From Nocardia kruczakiae NBRC 101016 (GTDB lineage Bacteria; Actinomycetota; Actinomycetes; Mycobacteriales; Mycobacteriaceae): a stretch of 64,000 nt of DNA. A model generated the notes under the pieces. The model saw only the letters and a program-made list of their open reading frames with translations. It was not told the origin of the DNA and ran no database searches. The stretch spans positions 1-64,000 of the forward strand of contig NZ_BDBL01000031.1 in assembly GCF_001612965.1 (NCBI RefSeq). Reading direction: 5' to 3'. Shown in pieces: positions 1-7,743 of this stretch (within the stretch, counting starts at the first letter, position 1; every line of letters begins with the position of its first letter). Both the position numbers and the translations under genes were made by a program.

Positions 1-1116
1 ACCCTCGGCGCCGAACGCTGGACGCGCCGGGCCGAGACCGCCGACCCGGGCACCGCGCGCGAACCGTTCTACGGACCCCATCAGGGTGGGATCGCGACCG
101 CGCCGCAGCAGCACGCGGCGTTCGTCGCCTTCGATCTGCGGCCCGGCACGGGGCGGGCCGACCTCGTGGGATTGCTGCGCATCTGGTCCGGGGACGCGGC
201 GCGGCTCGCGGCCGGTGAACCGGCGCTGGCCGATACCGAACCGGAGCTGGCTCGCCGGCCCGCCCGGTTGACCGTGACCGTCGGATTCGGCCCGCGGCTG
301 TTCACCGTGGCAGGGCTCGACTCCGCACGGCCCCAGTGGCTCGCGCAACTGCCCGGCTTCACCATCGATCGGCTCGACTCCGCATTCTGTGAGGGGGATC
401 TGCTGCTGCAGGTCTGCGCGGACGAGGCGACGACGGTGGCGCATGCGGTACGGGCGCTGTCGCGCAGCGTGACCTCCCTGGTGACGGTGCGCTGGACCCA
501 GCGCGGATTCCGCAACGCCGCTGCCGGGCAGACGATGCGCAATCTGATGGGCCAGGTCGACGGCACGGTCAACATCGCCCCCGGGGCCGATTTCGATCGG
601 CTGGTGTGGGACGACGGCGCGACCGTGGCGTGGCTGCGCGGCGGAACCTCGATGGTGTTGCGCCGGATCGCGATGAATCTGGACACCTGGGACGAACTCG
701 ACCCCGAGGGTCGGGAACTGACCGTGGGCCGGCGCATCGCGACCGGTGCGCCGCTGACCGGTGCCCGCGAATCCGATGATCCGGATTTCGCGGCCGTGGA
801 CGCCCACGGCATCCCGGTCATACCGCCCTCGGCGCATATCGCCCGGGCGCATCACAGCAGCGACGGCGAGCGTTTCCTGCGGCGGGGCTACAACTACGAC
901 GATGCCCCCGCACCCGGGACCACCTCGAATTCGGGGTTGTTGTTCGCCGCCTACCAGCGCGATATCGCGGCGCAGTATCTGCCGGTGCAGCGCCGCCTGG
1001 CCGAATTCGACGCCCTGAACACCTGGACCACACCCGTCGGGTCCGCGGTGTTCGTGATTCCGCCGGGAATCACCGACGCACAGGGTTACCTCGGCCAGAC
1101 CCTGCTGGAGGGCTGA
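1..1116 (+). CDS. efeB: Dyp-type heme peroxidase EfeB, 5' truncated by the window edge
   Basis: Heme peroxidase/deferrochelatase of the DyP family, normally exported by Tat and part of the EfeUOB ferrous-iron system. The reading frame is open from base 1, so the signal peptide and the true start lie outside. Visible marks are the early EPFYGPHQGGI stretch, typical of EfeB-type DyPs, the family GxxDG motif as GQVDGT (around visible residue 184), and the C-terminal RRGYNYDD segment with the preceding histidine-rich stretch (AHIARAHH) that supplies the proximal heme ligand region. About 371 residues are present, close to the mature length of the family. It ends just before a strong 20-bp hairpin. 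Family assignment is firm; iron uptake as the role depends on efeU/efeO upstream, which are not visible. Confidence 0.93.
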   Translation, partial: TLGAERWTRRAETADPGTAREPFYGPHQGGIATAPQQHAAFVAFDLRPGTGRADLVGLLRIWSGDAARLAAGEPALADTEPELARRPARLTVTVGFGPRLFTVAGLDSARPQWLAQLPGFTIDRLDSAFCEGDLLLQVCADEATTVAHAVRALSRSVTSLVTVRWTQRGFRNAAAGQTMRNLMGQVDGTVNIAPGADFDRLVWDDGATVAWLRGGTSMVLRRIAMNLDTWDELDPEGRELTVGRRIATGAPLTGARESDDPDFAAVDAHGIPVIPPSAHIARAHHSSDGERFLRRGYNYDDAPAPGTTSNSGLLFAAYQRDIAAQYLPVQRRLAEFDALNTWTTPVGSAVFVIPPGITDAQGYLGQTLLEG

Positions 1117-1120
1117 ACGG

Positions 1121-1165
1121 GCATCCGATGCGGTTCGGCAGTCGATGCCGAACCGCATCGGATGC
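1121..1165 (+). terminator. Perfect 20-bp hairpin between convergent genes
   Basis: Bases 1121-1140 and 1146-1165 are exact reverse complements around a 5-nt loop (gtcga). The hairpin starts four bases after the efeB stop and lies between efeB and the convergent gene at 1198-1548, so it can serve as a bidirectional terminator. There is no U-tract, as is usual in GC-rich actinobacteria. Confidence 0.75.
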
Positions 1166-1197
1166 CGCGGGTCAGCGCGACCGTCGAACTCCGCGAC

Positions 1198-1548
1198 TCA
1201 GTGCCACAACACGGCGACGAACACATTGGCGATGGCCAGCAGTCCGGCGGCGTCGGCCATCCAGGCAATCGTCTTGCCACGCTTGGCATCCGCGTGCGCG
1301 ACCTCGGCCAGACCGGCCACGGCGACCGCGATGACCAGTTTCACCACGATCTTGGCCATGTCGAGATTCTTGTCGAGGGAATCGATGCCGTCGGCCATGC
1401 CGACCAGGATCAGACCCGTGACGATCTGCGCTCGCGCACCCCAGAGCATCACCTGCGACACCGCCGGCCGGCCGGCGGCGTATCCGCCGATCACCGCGGC
1501 GAGACCGAGCAGGTGGGCGATGACCACCAGGTTGTAGACCACTGTCAT
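1198..1548 (-). CDS. Small integral membrane protein, unknown function
   Basis: A 116-residue protein with about four hydrophobic segments: residues ~3-23, ~33-50, ~65-83 and ~95-114. A polar linker (GIDSLDKNLDM) precedes the third helix and a charged loop (HADAKRGK) the fourth. No enzymatic motif is visible. It resembles the short conserved membrane proteins common in Nocardia and Mycobacterium, but I do not recognise a named family. The ATG at 1548 is supported by a TACGCT hexamer at 1556-1561, seven bases upstream with no Shine-Dalgarno sequence, which indicates a leaderless mRNA. It is convergent with efeB. Confidence 0.72.
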   Translation of the reverse strand: MTVVYNLVVIAHLLGLAAVIGGYAAGRPAVSQVMLWGARAQIVTGLILVGMADGIDSLDKNLDMAKIVVKLVIAVAVAGLAEVAHADAKRGKTIAWMADAAGLLAIANVFVAVLWH

Positions 1549-1890
1549 GGCTCACAGCGTAGAGGATCGGCGCAGATTCAACGACACTGCGTAGTAGAAA
1601 GGCTCTCGCTCGCCTCCTCCGCATATCCGCACCGCCCCATGCGTTCTCGCGAGATCGCCCTGTCACAGCGCCGGTTTCCTGCGGGTTGTCCGGGCGCTCG
1701 GCAGGCCGCCGCGACCCCGGCGGGGTGCCGACCGGTTTGGATGCGGACGTGTGGGGAAATACGCGCGTTTCACGCCGGATCGGCTCGGGTAGTCATCTTC
1801 AGGTGGCTCTCTTCGTTCGTGCCGCGGCAACGGTGCGGAATCGAGTGGGTCGGGACTACTGGGTCGCTTGGTGATGGCTAGGAGAAGAGG
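1549..1890. other. Intergenic region, divergent promoters only
   Basis: About 340 bases between the divergent genes at 1548 (minus) and 1891 (plus). It holds the TACGCT -10 of the minus-strand gene at 1556-1561. Short open frames occur but have no ribosome binding site or recognisable product. I see no RNA gene or strong palindrome. Confidence 0.5.
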
Positions 1891-2871
1891 GTGGCGGTTG
1901 TACTCGTGCTGCGCGCACGTGGACTGGGTGATCTGCTCACCGCGGTCCCCGCTCTTCGTGCGCTGCGCCGGGCGAGGCCACGCGATCACATCGTGCTGGC
2001 CGCACCGCACCGGCTCAAACCCATCGTCGACCTCATCACCTCGGTGGACGAAATGGTCGCCGCCGCCGACCCGCACACCATGCGCTGGGACGGCGCGCCG
2101 CCCGCGCTGGCGGTGAACCTGCAGGGTTCCGGCGCCGAGGGCATCGTCGAATTGGCCCGAACCGAACCCGCCCGGTTGCTCAGCTACCGCAATGCCGCCT
2201 TCCCCGATCTCGACGGCCCCGAATGGCAAGCGGATATGCACGACATCGACCGCTGGTGCCATCTCCTGGAATCGGCCGGAATCAGCGCCGATCGCCGCAA
2301 TCTCGGCCTGGTGCCGCCGGTGGCCACCACCAGCCACCGCGACTGCGTGGTCGTGCACGTGGGCGCCGGGGCACCCGCCCGCCGCTGGCCCGGTGAACGA
2401 TTCGCCGCGGTGATCCGGCACCTGTTGGTCCAGGGGCGCGAGGTCGTGGTGACCGGCGACGAATTCGAACGCGATCTCGCCCTCGGCATCGCCGCGCGCG
2501 CCGGCCTGTCGCACGACCATGTGCTGGCCGGGCAGCAGAATCTCATCGAACTGTCGGCCACCGTCGCCGAAGCCGCGCTGGTGGTGTGCGGCGATACCGG
2601 CGTCGCACATCTGGCGACGGCATTCGGCACCCGCACCGTGGCCCTGTTCGGTCCCACCGCGCCCGGCCGCAGCGGACCGCCGCCGCATCTGTCCGGCCGC
2701 CACATCGCGCTGTGGGCGGGCAGCACCGGTGACCGCGACGGCGACACCCCCGATCCGGGTCTGTTGCAGATCACCGTTCCGGATGTGGTGGAAGCCGTCG
2801 ACACCCAGCTGGACCGGCGCCGGTGGGCCGAGGCCGACCGGCGCGGCACCGCATATCGCCGCGTCGGCTGA
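1891..2871 (+). CDS. Glycosyltransferase family 9 (heptosyltransferase-like)
   Basis: A 326-residue GT-B fold enzyme of the ADP-heptose:LPS heptosyltransferase superfamily (GT9). The N-terminus has the family opening LRARGLGDLLTAVPAL. The C-terminal half carries the nucleotide-sugar binding segment CGDTGVAHLATAFGTRTVAL followed by FGPTAPGRSGPP, diagnostic for GT9. Actinomycetes have no LPS, so the acceptor is probably another cell-envelope or secondary glycan; it cannot be read from sequence. The GTG start at 1891 follows an AGGAGAAGAGG purine run. No membrane segment is present, so it is cytosolic or peripheral. A TrpF-like gene follows 80 bases later with its own promoter, so an operon is not indicated. 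Confidence 0.85.
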   Translation: MAVVLVLRARGLGDLLTAVPALRALRRARPRDHIVLAAPHRLKPIVDLITSVDEMVAAADPHTMRWDGAPPALAVNLQGSGAEGIVELARTEPARLLSYRNAAFPDLDGPEWQADMHDIDRWCHLLESAGISADRRNLGLVPPVATTSHRDCVVVHVGAGAPARRWPGERFAAVIRHLLVQGREVVVTGDEFERDLALGIAARAGLSHDHVLAGQQNLIELSATVAEAALVVCGDTGVAHLATAFGTRTVALFGPTAPGRSGPPPHLSGRHIALWAGSTGDRDGDTPDPGLLQITVPDVVEAVDTQLDRRRWAEADRRGTAYRRVG

Positions 2872-2951
2872 GTTCCGCCCCGCGGGCGCGGTCAGCGTGG
2901 TAATCGCCACGAACCACCGGACTGGACACATTCGGGCAGTATCGTGTGCCG

Positions 2952-3650
2952 ATGATTACCGTCCGAACCAAAATCTGCGGTATCCGTAGCGAGTCCGATC
3001 TCCGGGCCGTCGTCGCAGCCGATGCGGACGCGGCCGGATTCATTTCGGGCACGACGCATTTCAGCGAAGACGAACTCGACCCGGAATCCGCCCACCGATT
3101 GTCCCGGCTGGTGCCCTCCTCGATGGAACGCGTACTGGTCACCCACCTCACCGACGCCGGCGAGGTCCTGCGCCTCGCCGATCGGATCGGCGTCGACTGC
3201 ATCCAGTTGCACGGCCTGATCTCACACGACACCGCCCGCGCCGTCCGGCGCCGCGCGGGCGGACGGCGGGTGATCCGCGCGATCCACGTCACCGGACCGG
3301 AGGCGATCGACGCCGCCGAGCGGGCGGCGTCCGATTGCGATGGGCTCGTACTGGATTCGCGATCCACCGATCGGCTCGGCGGCACCGGGCGCACCCACGA
3401 CTGGTCGATCAGCGCACGCATCGTCGAACTGTTCGACGGCCCGGCCTTTCCGGTCATGCTCGCCGGCGGACTCAACCCGCACAATGTCCCTGCGGCCATC
3501 CACGCGGTCCGGCCGTCCTGGGTCGATGTCAATTCCGGCGTCGATGACGGCCGGGGCGACAAGGATCCCGCGCACTGCACCGAATTCGTCAGGGCGGCAC
3601 GCGATGTCGCGGCGCCGATCGCTGCTCTAGCCCGGCCGCGATCAGAATGA
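2952..3650 (+). CDS. Phosphoribosylanthranilate isomerase (TrpF)-like protein
   Basis: A 232-residue (beta/alpha)8 protein matching the TrpF pattern: KICGI near the N-terminus containing the catalytic cysteine, the IQLHG strand, the DS...GGTG...W segment containing the catalytic aspartate and phosphate-binding glycines, and the C-terminal LAGGLNPHNV plus VDVNSGVDD...KD phosphate-binding block. All key residues look intact. Most actinobacteria make tryptophan with the bifunctional PriA and lack TrpF, so a separate TrpF-like gene away from trp genes is unusual; it may act in secondary metabolism. TATCGT at 2940-2945, six bases before ATG 2952 and no Shine-Dalgarno, points to leaderless translation from 2952, although an in-frame GTG at 2946 exists. 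The 3' end overlaps the convergent EamA gene by 62 bases. Confidence 0.8.
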   Translation: MITVRTKICGIRSESDLRAVVAADADAAGFISGTTHFSEDELDPESAHRLSRLVPSSMERVLVTHLTDAGEVLRLADRIGVDCIQLHGLISHDTARAVRRRAGGRRVIRAIHVTGPEAIDAAERAASDCDGLVLDSRSTDRLGGTGRTHDWSISARIVELFDGPAFPVMLAGGLNPHNVPAAIHAVRPSWVDVNSGVDDGRGDKDPAHCTEFVRAARDVAAPIAALARPRSE

Positions 3651-4446
3651 GCAGCCCCGCGGCGGCGGTCGCCGCCGTGGGCAGACTGTGGGTGGCCACC
3701 GCTCCCACCAGGGTGGCCACCACGGCCTCGTTCAGCCCGATGACGCTGGCCGTGGCCGCGCTCAACTGCTGCAGGGCCTGCCAGTAGAGCGCGAATCCGG
3801 GTCCGAGGAGGGTGGCGCCCACCGCGGCCAGCTCGATCGCCTCCCGCCCGGACGGTGGATTCAGCAGCAGCAGCGGACTGCTCGCGATACCGCCGAACAG
3901 CAACTGCAACGCCGCCGAGGTGATCGTGTGGTCCGGACCCGAGTGCCGGGCGATCACGCTGACCAGCAGCGCGACACAGGCCGCACTGCCCAGTGCCAGA
4001 ACGCATCCGGCCACCGCGGCGATCTGCGGGTCGCCGCCCGGATGCCGCCAGGCGACCAGCCCGATCGCCGCCGCGACCAGGAGCAGTTCGAGCAGTACCG
4101 GAAGCGTCGGCGCGCGTCGGCCGCGGACCAGTGCGGCGGCGATGATCAGCATCGGCGCGGTCAGGTGCAGGGCGACCACCACCGGCAGCGGGCCGATCCG
4201 CAGCGCCGCCACGTACAGGGCCAGATTCGCCGCCTCCAGCCCGCCCAGCCGGAAGTACAGCGCCGGATGGGCGGTCAGCGTCGTCCACGGGTGCTGTCCG
4301 CGCAGCCGCGCCGACATCAGCAGCGGCACCGCTCCACCGAGAGCCACCAGGCCCGCGGTGGTGGGAGCGGCCAGCGTCGCCAGCAGGGCGCTGGAGGTAC
4401 CCCACAGGCAGGTCACCGCGACCATGCGCAGGAGCGGGCCGCCCAT
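3589..4446 (-). CDS. EamA/RhtA-type drug/metabolite transporter
   Basis: A 285-residue inner-membrane permease of the DMT superfamily with ten predicted helices arranged as two EamA repeats. The first begins MVAVTCLWGTSSALLATLAA and the second near the segment with LALGSAACVALLVSVIA. The substrate cannot be inferred. The start chosen is ATG 4446: everything upstream in this frame is arginine- and tryptophan-rich shadow sequence, and 4446 lies only four bases after the stop of the terpene-cyclase-fold gene, indicating translational coupling. Its last 62 bases overlap the convergent TrpF-like gene. Confidence 0.83.
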   Translation of the reverse strand: MGGPLLRMVAVTCLWGTSSALLATLAAPTTAGLVALGGAVPLLMSARLRGQHPWTTLTAHPALYFRLGGLEAANLALYVAALRIGPLPVVVALHLTAPMLIIAAALVRGRRAPTLPVLLELLLVAAAIGLVAWRHPGGDPQIAAVAGCVLALGSAACVALLVSVIARHSGPDHTITSAALQLLFGGIASSPLLLLNPPSGREAIELAAVGATLLGPGFALYWQALQQLSAATASVIGLNEAVVATLVGAVATHSLPTAATAAAGLLILIAAGLEQRSAPRHRVPP

Positions 4447-4450
4447 CGGC

Positions 4451-5764
4451 TCAGGCGAGCAGATAGGTGACCACCGGCATGACCAGCGCGGTGAACGCGG
4501 CGAATACCGCGCTCGCCACCCGCCGCTTGGGTAGTCGCGGAAAGCGCGTCGCCAGACCGCAATACGTGCCCACCGCGATGAGTACCGTGCCCCACACCAC
4601 CAGCGCGCGGCTGCCGACCGTGCCGAATACGGTGTCGAAACCGACCGCCAACGCGAACACCGTCGCACCGGCGGCCGCCGCCAGCACCAGCAACGCCTGT
4701 CCCGCAGTCGAATTCATCAGCAGGCGATGCCCGCCCAGTGTGGCGATCGCCTGCGGGTCGGTGCGATGGGCGCCGTCGACCCGGCAGATCTCGTCGTACA
4801 CCTTCGCCGGATTCACCCGCTCGTTGATCGCCGGCCGCACCTGCAGCAGTGCCTCGAGCGCCTGCGTGGTGGCATACGAGGTGACCGGCCCCTCGTCCGA
4901 GATGCGGAAACCGCCCCGGTAGATGGCCAGTGCGTCCATCTCCTGCATATCCAGCAGCGCGACGATCGCCGCCCGCACGGCCGGGTCGAAGATGGTGCGG
5001 CTGTCGGCGGCGATCACGGCCCCGACCGCCAGGTGCAGGGTCAGATGGCGCCAGGTGTCGACGAGATCGTCGCGGCGGAAGATCTCGGTCTCGATATCCC
5101 ACTCGCCCCGGCGCAGTCCGGTCAGCAGTCGCTTGACCGCCAGCTCGCACGCGCGTTCGGCGCGTTTGTCACCGATCCGGACGATCTCCGGCCGGGCGAG
5201 CACGGCGGCGATGTGGGCCGCCGCGTACATCGGCAACGTCCGCGGCTCCTGATACGTCGACGACACCAGATAGGCGATGCCCCGCGAGATGGCTTGGTGG
5301 CGTTCGCCGTCGAAGGCCCCGCCACCGATCAGCGCCTCCACTGCGGCAGCCGTCGCGGTGATCGACACCGGGCCGAGGAAGCCCGACATGCGCCAGCCAC
5401 CCGTTTCGGAATCCTGCTGGTCCAGCAGATTTCGCACGGCGCCGGCCAGATCGGGGTCGGTTTCCGCGATTCCGAGACAACGCAGGGCGCGGATCCGCCA
5501 CGCGACGTCGATCGGGGTGCGGAAGTACCATTCGTCGCCGATCGGCCGTTGCACGACCGTTGCCCGCACCAGCATGGCAACTTTTGCGGCACGCGGGATT
5601 TCGCACCCGGCCCGATGCAGGATGCAGACCACCTCGGCGGTGTTCTGCGGATTGGGCGGAACATCGGGGATCCAGCCCCATCCCGCACCCCCGTCGAGAT
5701 GCGGTAACTGGCTGCCGCGCAGCCATTCCACTGCCATCCGGATACGCTCGTCGATGTTCGACAC
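4451..5764 (-). CDS. Prenyltransferase/squalene-cyclase-fold protein with C-terminal membrane anchor
   Basis: A 437-residue protein. Residues ~1-330 form repeated helical segments of the alpha/alpha-toroid (prenyltransferase / squalene oxidase repeat) type, with signatures such as GGAGWGW, QNTAEVVCILHRAG, SETGGWRMSGFLG and SYATTQALEALLQ. The region after ~340 contains three or four hydrophobic segments (AGQALLVLAAAAGATVFALA and on to the C-terminal VTYLLA), anchoring it in the membrane. I see no DxDD motif, so classical class II terpene cyclase activity is doubtful. The GTG start at 5764 follows a GGAGGG sequence. It is coupled to the EamA permease four bases downstream, so the pair may handle one compound. 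Confidence 0.68.
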   Translation of the reverse strand: MSNIDERIRMAVEWLRGSQLPHLDGGAGWGWIPDVPPNPQNTAEVVCILHRAGCEIPRAAKVAMLVRATVVQRPIGDEWYFRTPIDVAWRIRALRCLGIAETDPDLAGAVRNLLDQQDSETGGWRMSGFLGPVSITATAAAVEALIGGGAFDGERHQAISRGIAYLVSSTYQEPRTLPMYAAAHIAAVLARPEIVRIGDKRAERACELAVKRLLTGLRRGEWDIETEIFRRDDLVDTWRHLTLHLAVGAVIAADSRTIFDPAVRAAIVALLDMQEMDALAIYRGGFRISDEGPVTSYATTQALEALLQVRPAINERVNPAKVYDEICRVDGAHRTDPQAIATLGGHRLLMNSTAGQALLVLAAAAGATVFALAVGFDTVFGTVGSRALVVWGTVLIAVGTYCGLATRFPRLPKRRVASAVFAAFTALVMPVVTYLLA

Positions 5765-6222
5765 GGCCCTCCGCCCCCTTGATACGAAGCCCCGGAGATT
5801 TTCGATGGGGCTGATAACCGCCAAGTTACTCGGATGGTCCGACAAGCCGCGCCGCCGAACAATGCCCGAATTGCCTGGTAGCGAGCATATTTCGGTTCCG
5901 TCTCGAGGCGCGACGTCCCGATCGCCGCGGCCTGTGCCGCGAAACACCAAGGCCACGAAAGAGATTCGCGATGGAACAGGGTGGACGTCGGCAGCCGTGG
6001 ATGCGCCTGTTATCTCCCGGCAGCCGTCTCGTGGCCGTACCGCGTCCGGGCCGACTCGGAATTGCAATCCACGACGCGCCGGTACATCGGCGACGGACCG
6101 CCGGCAGGCAAAACCCGTGACAGAGCTCGCCTTCCGCCGCCACCTACCGGTACCGGAGTATGAGAGCCGAACAGTACGCCCGGGGGACGCGCGACGGGCA
6201 TCGCCGCTCCTACCTTCGCGTC
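5765..6222. other. Intergenic region between divergent genes
   Basis: About 460 bases, somewhat richer in A and T than its surroundings around 5800-5900, separating the terpene-cyclase-fold gene (minus) from the membrane protein gene (plus). It contains the TACCTT hexamer at 6211-6216 just before the ATG at 6223. No convincing gene, RNA or repeat is seen. Confidence 0.5.
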
Positions 6223-7368
6223 ATGACCACGATCACCTCCCCCGCCCGCCGATGGCACCGGCCGCTGTTGTGCACCTCGGCGGCGATGGCGGCGCTCGCA
6301 CTGTGCTGCCTGTGCGCCATGCCGTTCGACGATCGCCGCATCCTCGGTGAGTCGGTGTGGCTCAAACCCGGCAAGTTCGGAATCGCCTTCTGCCTGTACA
6401 CGCTGACCCTGGCGTGGCTGCTGTCGGTGCCGCATCGCGGTGCGCGCGTGACCTGGTGGGCGGGAACCGTTTTCGCCGTCACCGGCGTCGTGGACGTGGG
6501 TTTCATCGTGGTGCAGGCCGCTCGCGGCACCTTCAGCCACTTCGACACCGAAACCGATGCGGTCAATTCGATCGGCCAGATGGTGTTCGCCTCCGGCGTC
6601 CCGGGCCTGTTCCTGGCGAATCTCGTCGTCGCGGTGATCCTGTGCCGCCAGCGCGTCCTCGACCGCCCCACCACCCGGGCCGTGCACGCCGGGCTCGCCA
6701 TCGCGGTCGCCGGGATGGCGCTCGGATATCTGATGGGCTTCACCGGCGAGCAGACCGTGCGGGACGCGCAGGGCCGTCCGGTGCGGCTGGCGGCCGGACA
6801 TACGGTGACCGATACCGCCCTGCCCGTGCGCGACGGCGTCGGCGACATGCCGATCACGCATTGGAGCACGATCGGCGGTGATCTGCGGATTCCGCATTTC
6901 GCGGGGCTGCACGGCATCCAGTTCCTGCTCGCGGCGGTGGCGATCACGGCCTGGCTCGCGCGCCGGCGGCCCTGGCTCGACGAACGGGTGCGCGCCCGGT
7001 TGATCGGCGTGCTGAGCCTCGGCTACGCCGGGCTGGTGGCGCTGCTGTTGTGGCAGGCGCTGCGCGCGGTGCCGTTGATCCACCCCGATCGTGTCGGCGT
7101 GCTCGCCTTCCTCGCGCTCGGCGTGGTGACCGCGGGCGCGGCCGCGGCCGTCGTGCGGCACGGTCAGCACAGCCGCGTGCGGCACAATCAGCACAGCCGC
7201 GTGCGGCACGATCAGCGCAGCCGTTCGGCGTCCTTGGCCAGTGCGACCAGATTGGCGGTCAATTCGGCCAGCTCCGCGGGGTCGGCCCCCTCGGCGACGG
7301 CGGTGGCGACATCCTCGGCGGCGCACCGGGCGGCGAACCAGCGGTCGGCGAGGTCGGCGGCCTCCTGA
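6223..7368 (+). CDS. Multi-pass membrane protein, unknown function, with aberrant repeat-bearing tail
   Basis: A 381-residue protein. Residues ~1-310 contain about eight hydrophobic helices with short charged loops and one longer extracytoplasmic-type loop (VRDAQGRPVRLAAGHTVTD). No named family is recognised. ATG 6223 is chosen because TACCTT at 6211-6216 lies six bases upstream with no ribosome binding site, as in other leaderless genes here. After the last helix the frame enters three copies of an 8-residue repeat, VRHxQ(H/R)SR, encoded by 24-bp tandem repeats at 7152-7223, and then ~48 residues that are antisense to the zinc-finger gene on the other strand. The tail therefore looks like a read-through extension rather than a folded domain. 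Confidence 0.65.
   Translation: MTTITSPARRWHRPLLCTSAAMAALALCCLCAMPFDDRRILGESVWLKPGKFGIAFCLYTLTLAWLLSVPHRGARVTWWAGTVFAVTGVVDVGFIVVQAARGTFSHFDTETDAVNSIGQMVFASGVPGLFLANLVVAVILCRQRVLDRPTTRAVHAGLAIAVAGMALGYLMGFTGEQTVRDAQGRPVRLAAGHTVTDTALPVRDGVGDMPITHWSTIGGDLRIPHFAGLHGIQFLLAAVAITAWLARRRPWLDERVRARLIGVLSLGYAGLVALLLWQALRAVPLIHPDRVGVLAFLALGVVTAGAAAAVVRHGQHSRVRHNQHSRVRHDQRSRSASLASATRLAVNSASSAGSAPSATAVATSSAAHRAANQRSARSAAS
7152..7223 (+). repeat. Three 24-bp tandem repeats
   Basis: Units at 7152-7175, 7176-7199 and 7200-7223 begin cgtgcggcac and end cagccg. Units 1 and 2 differ at two bases and unit 3 differs slightly more. They encode VRHGQHSR, VRHNQHSR and VRHDQRSR in frame at the end of the membrane protein, and the third unit overlaps the 3' end of the zinc-finger gene. 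Confidence 0.95.
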
Positions 7369-7538
7369 GCGCTCAGCACCACCGAATCCTCCGGTATACC
7401 GGTCCCCTCCAGTCCCTTTCGATGTTCGTAGGCGCGCTGGCGGCAGGATTGCCGGCAATACCGGCGACGACGGCCGATCTCGGTATCGGCGATTTCCCGG
7501 CCGCACCACAGGCACGACGACAGCACACGGCGCGACAT
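7212..7538 (-). CDS. Small CxxC zinc-finger protein
   Basis: A 108-residue cytosolic protein. The N-terminal ~35 residues carry a putative four-cysteine zinc site: CLWCGREI followed by RYCRQSCRQRAYEHR, that is CxxC ... CxxxC in a very basic context that could bind nucleic acid. The rest is an acidic, alanine-rich amphipathic helix region (AADLADRWFAARCAAEDVATA). Short proteins of this build are widespread in Nocardia and Mycobacterium but have no assigned function. The start is ATG 7538, with TAAGGT at 7547-7552 eight bases upstream and no Shine-Dalgarno. Its 3' part overlaps the antisense tail of the membrane protein by 157 bases. Confidence 0.72.
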   Translation of the reverse strand: MSRRVLSSCLWCGREIADTEIGRRRRYCRQSCRQRAYEHRKGLEGTGIPEDSVVLSAQEAADLADRWFAARCAAEDVATAVAEGADPAELAELTANLVALAKDAERLR

Positions 7539-7670
7539 GACCCGACACCTTAGCCGCCCACCCGCCACCCTCGCCCGGGCCTCGCCGGAACCGGCGGATC
7601 ACCGCTACCGGCCGGGCCGACAGCGGCGGGGCCCGGCCGAGACCGTAAAATACTGCGGTTGACCGTCGCG

Positions 7671-7696
7671 GGAACCGATCGGGCCGCCGGCGCGTT
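7671..7696 (+). promoter_or_regulatory. Possible SigR/SigH-type promoter of rbpA
   Basis: GGAAC at 7671-7675 (GGGAAC with the preceding base) and GTT at 7694-7696 are separated by 18 bases, matching the GGAAT-N18-GTT pattern of thiol-oxidative-stress sigma factors. It lies about 48 bases upstream of the rbpA ATG. Streptomyces rbpA is known to be SigR-controlled; the match here is from reading only. Confidence 0.45.
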
Positions 7697-7743
7697 GATA
7701 GTCAAGTAGAACGTTGCCGACAGGCCAGAGAGGACCGCACACC

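Noticed and set aside
81..821. Minus-strand open frame of 246 codons within efeB.
   Set aside because: Serine/arginine-rich shadow of the DyP peroxidase gene; no family signal.
1686..1874. Plus-strand open frame of 62 codons upstream of the GT9 gene.
   Set aside because: It lacks a ribosome binding site, has low-complexity basic composition and overlaps the promoter region.
6160..6222. Upstream ATG at 6160 as start of the membrane protein.
   Set aside because: The added 21 residues are polar and arginine-rich, and the TACCTT hexamer six bases before 6223 favours the later ATG.
7152..7223. Possible CRISPR-like repeats.
   Set aside because: The units are directly adjacent without spacers and encode an in-frame 8-residue repeat, so they are a simple tandem repeat.
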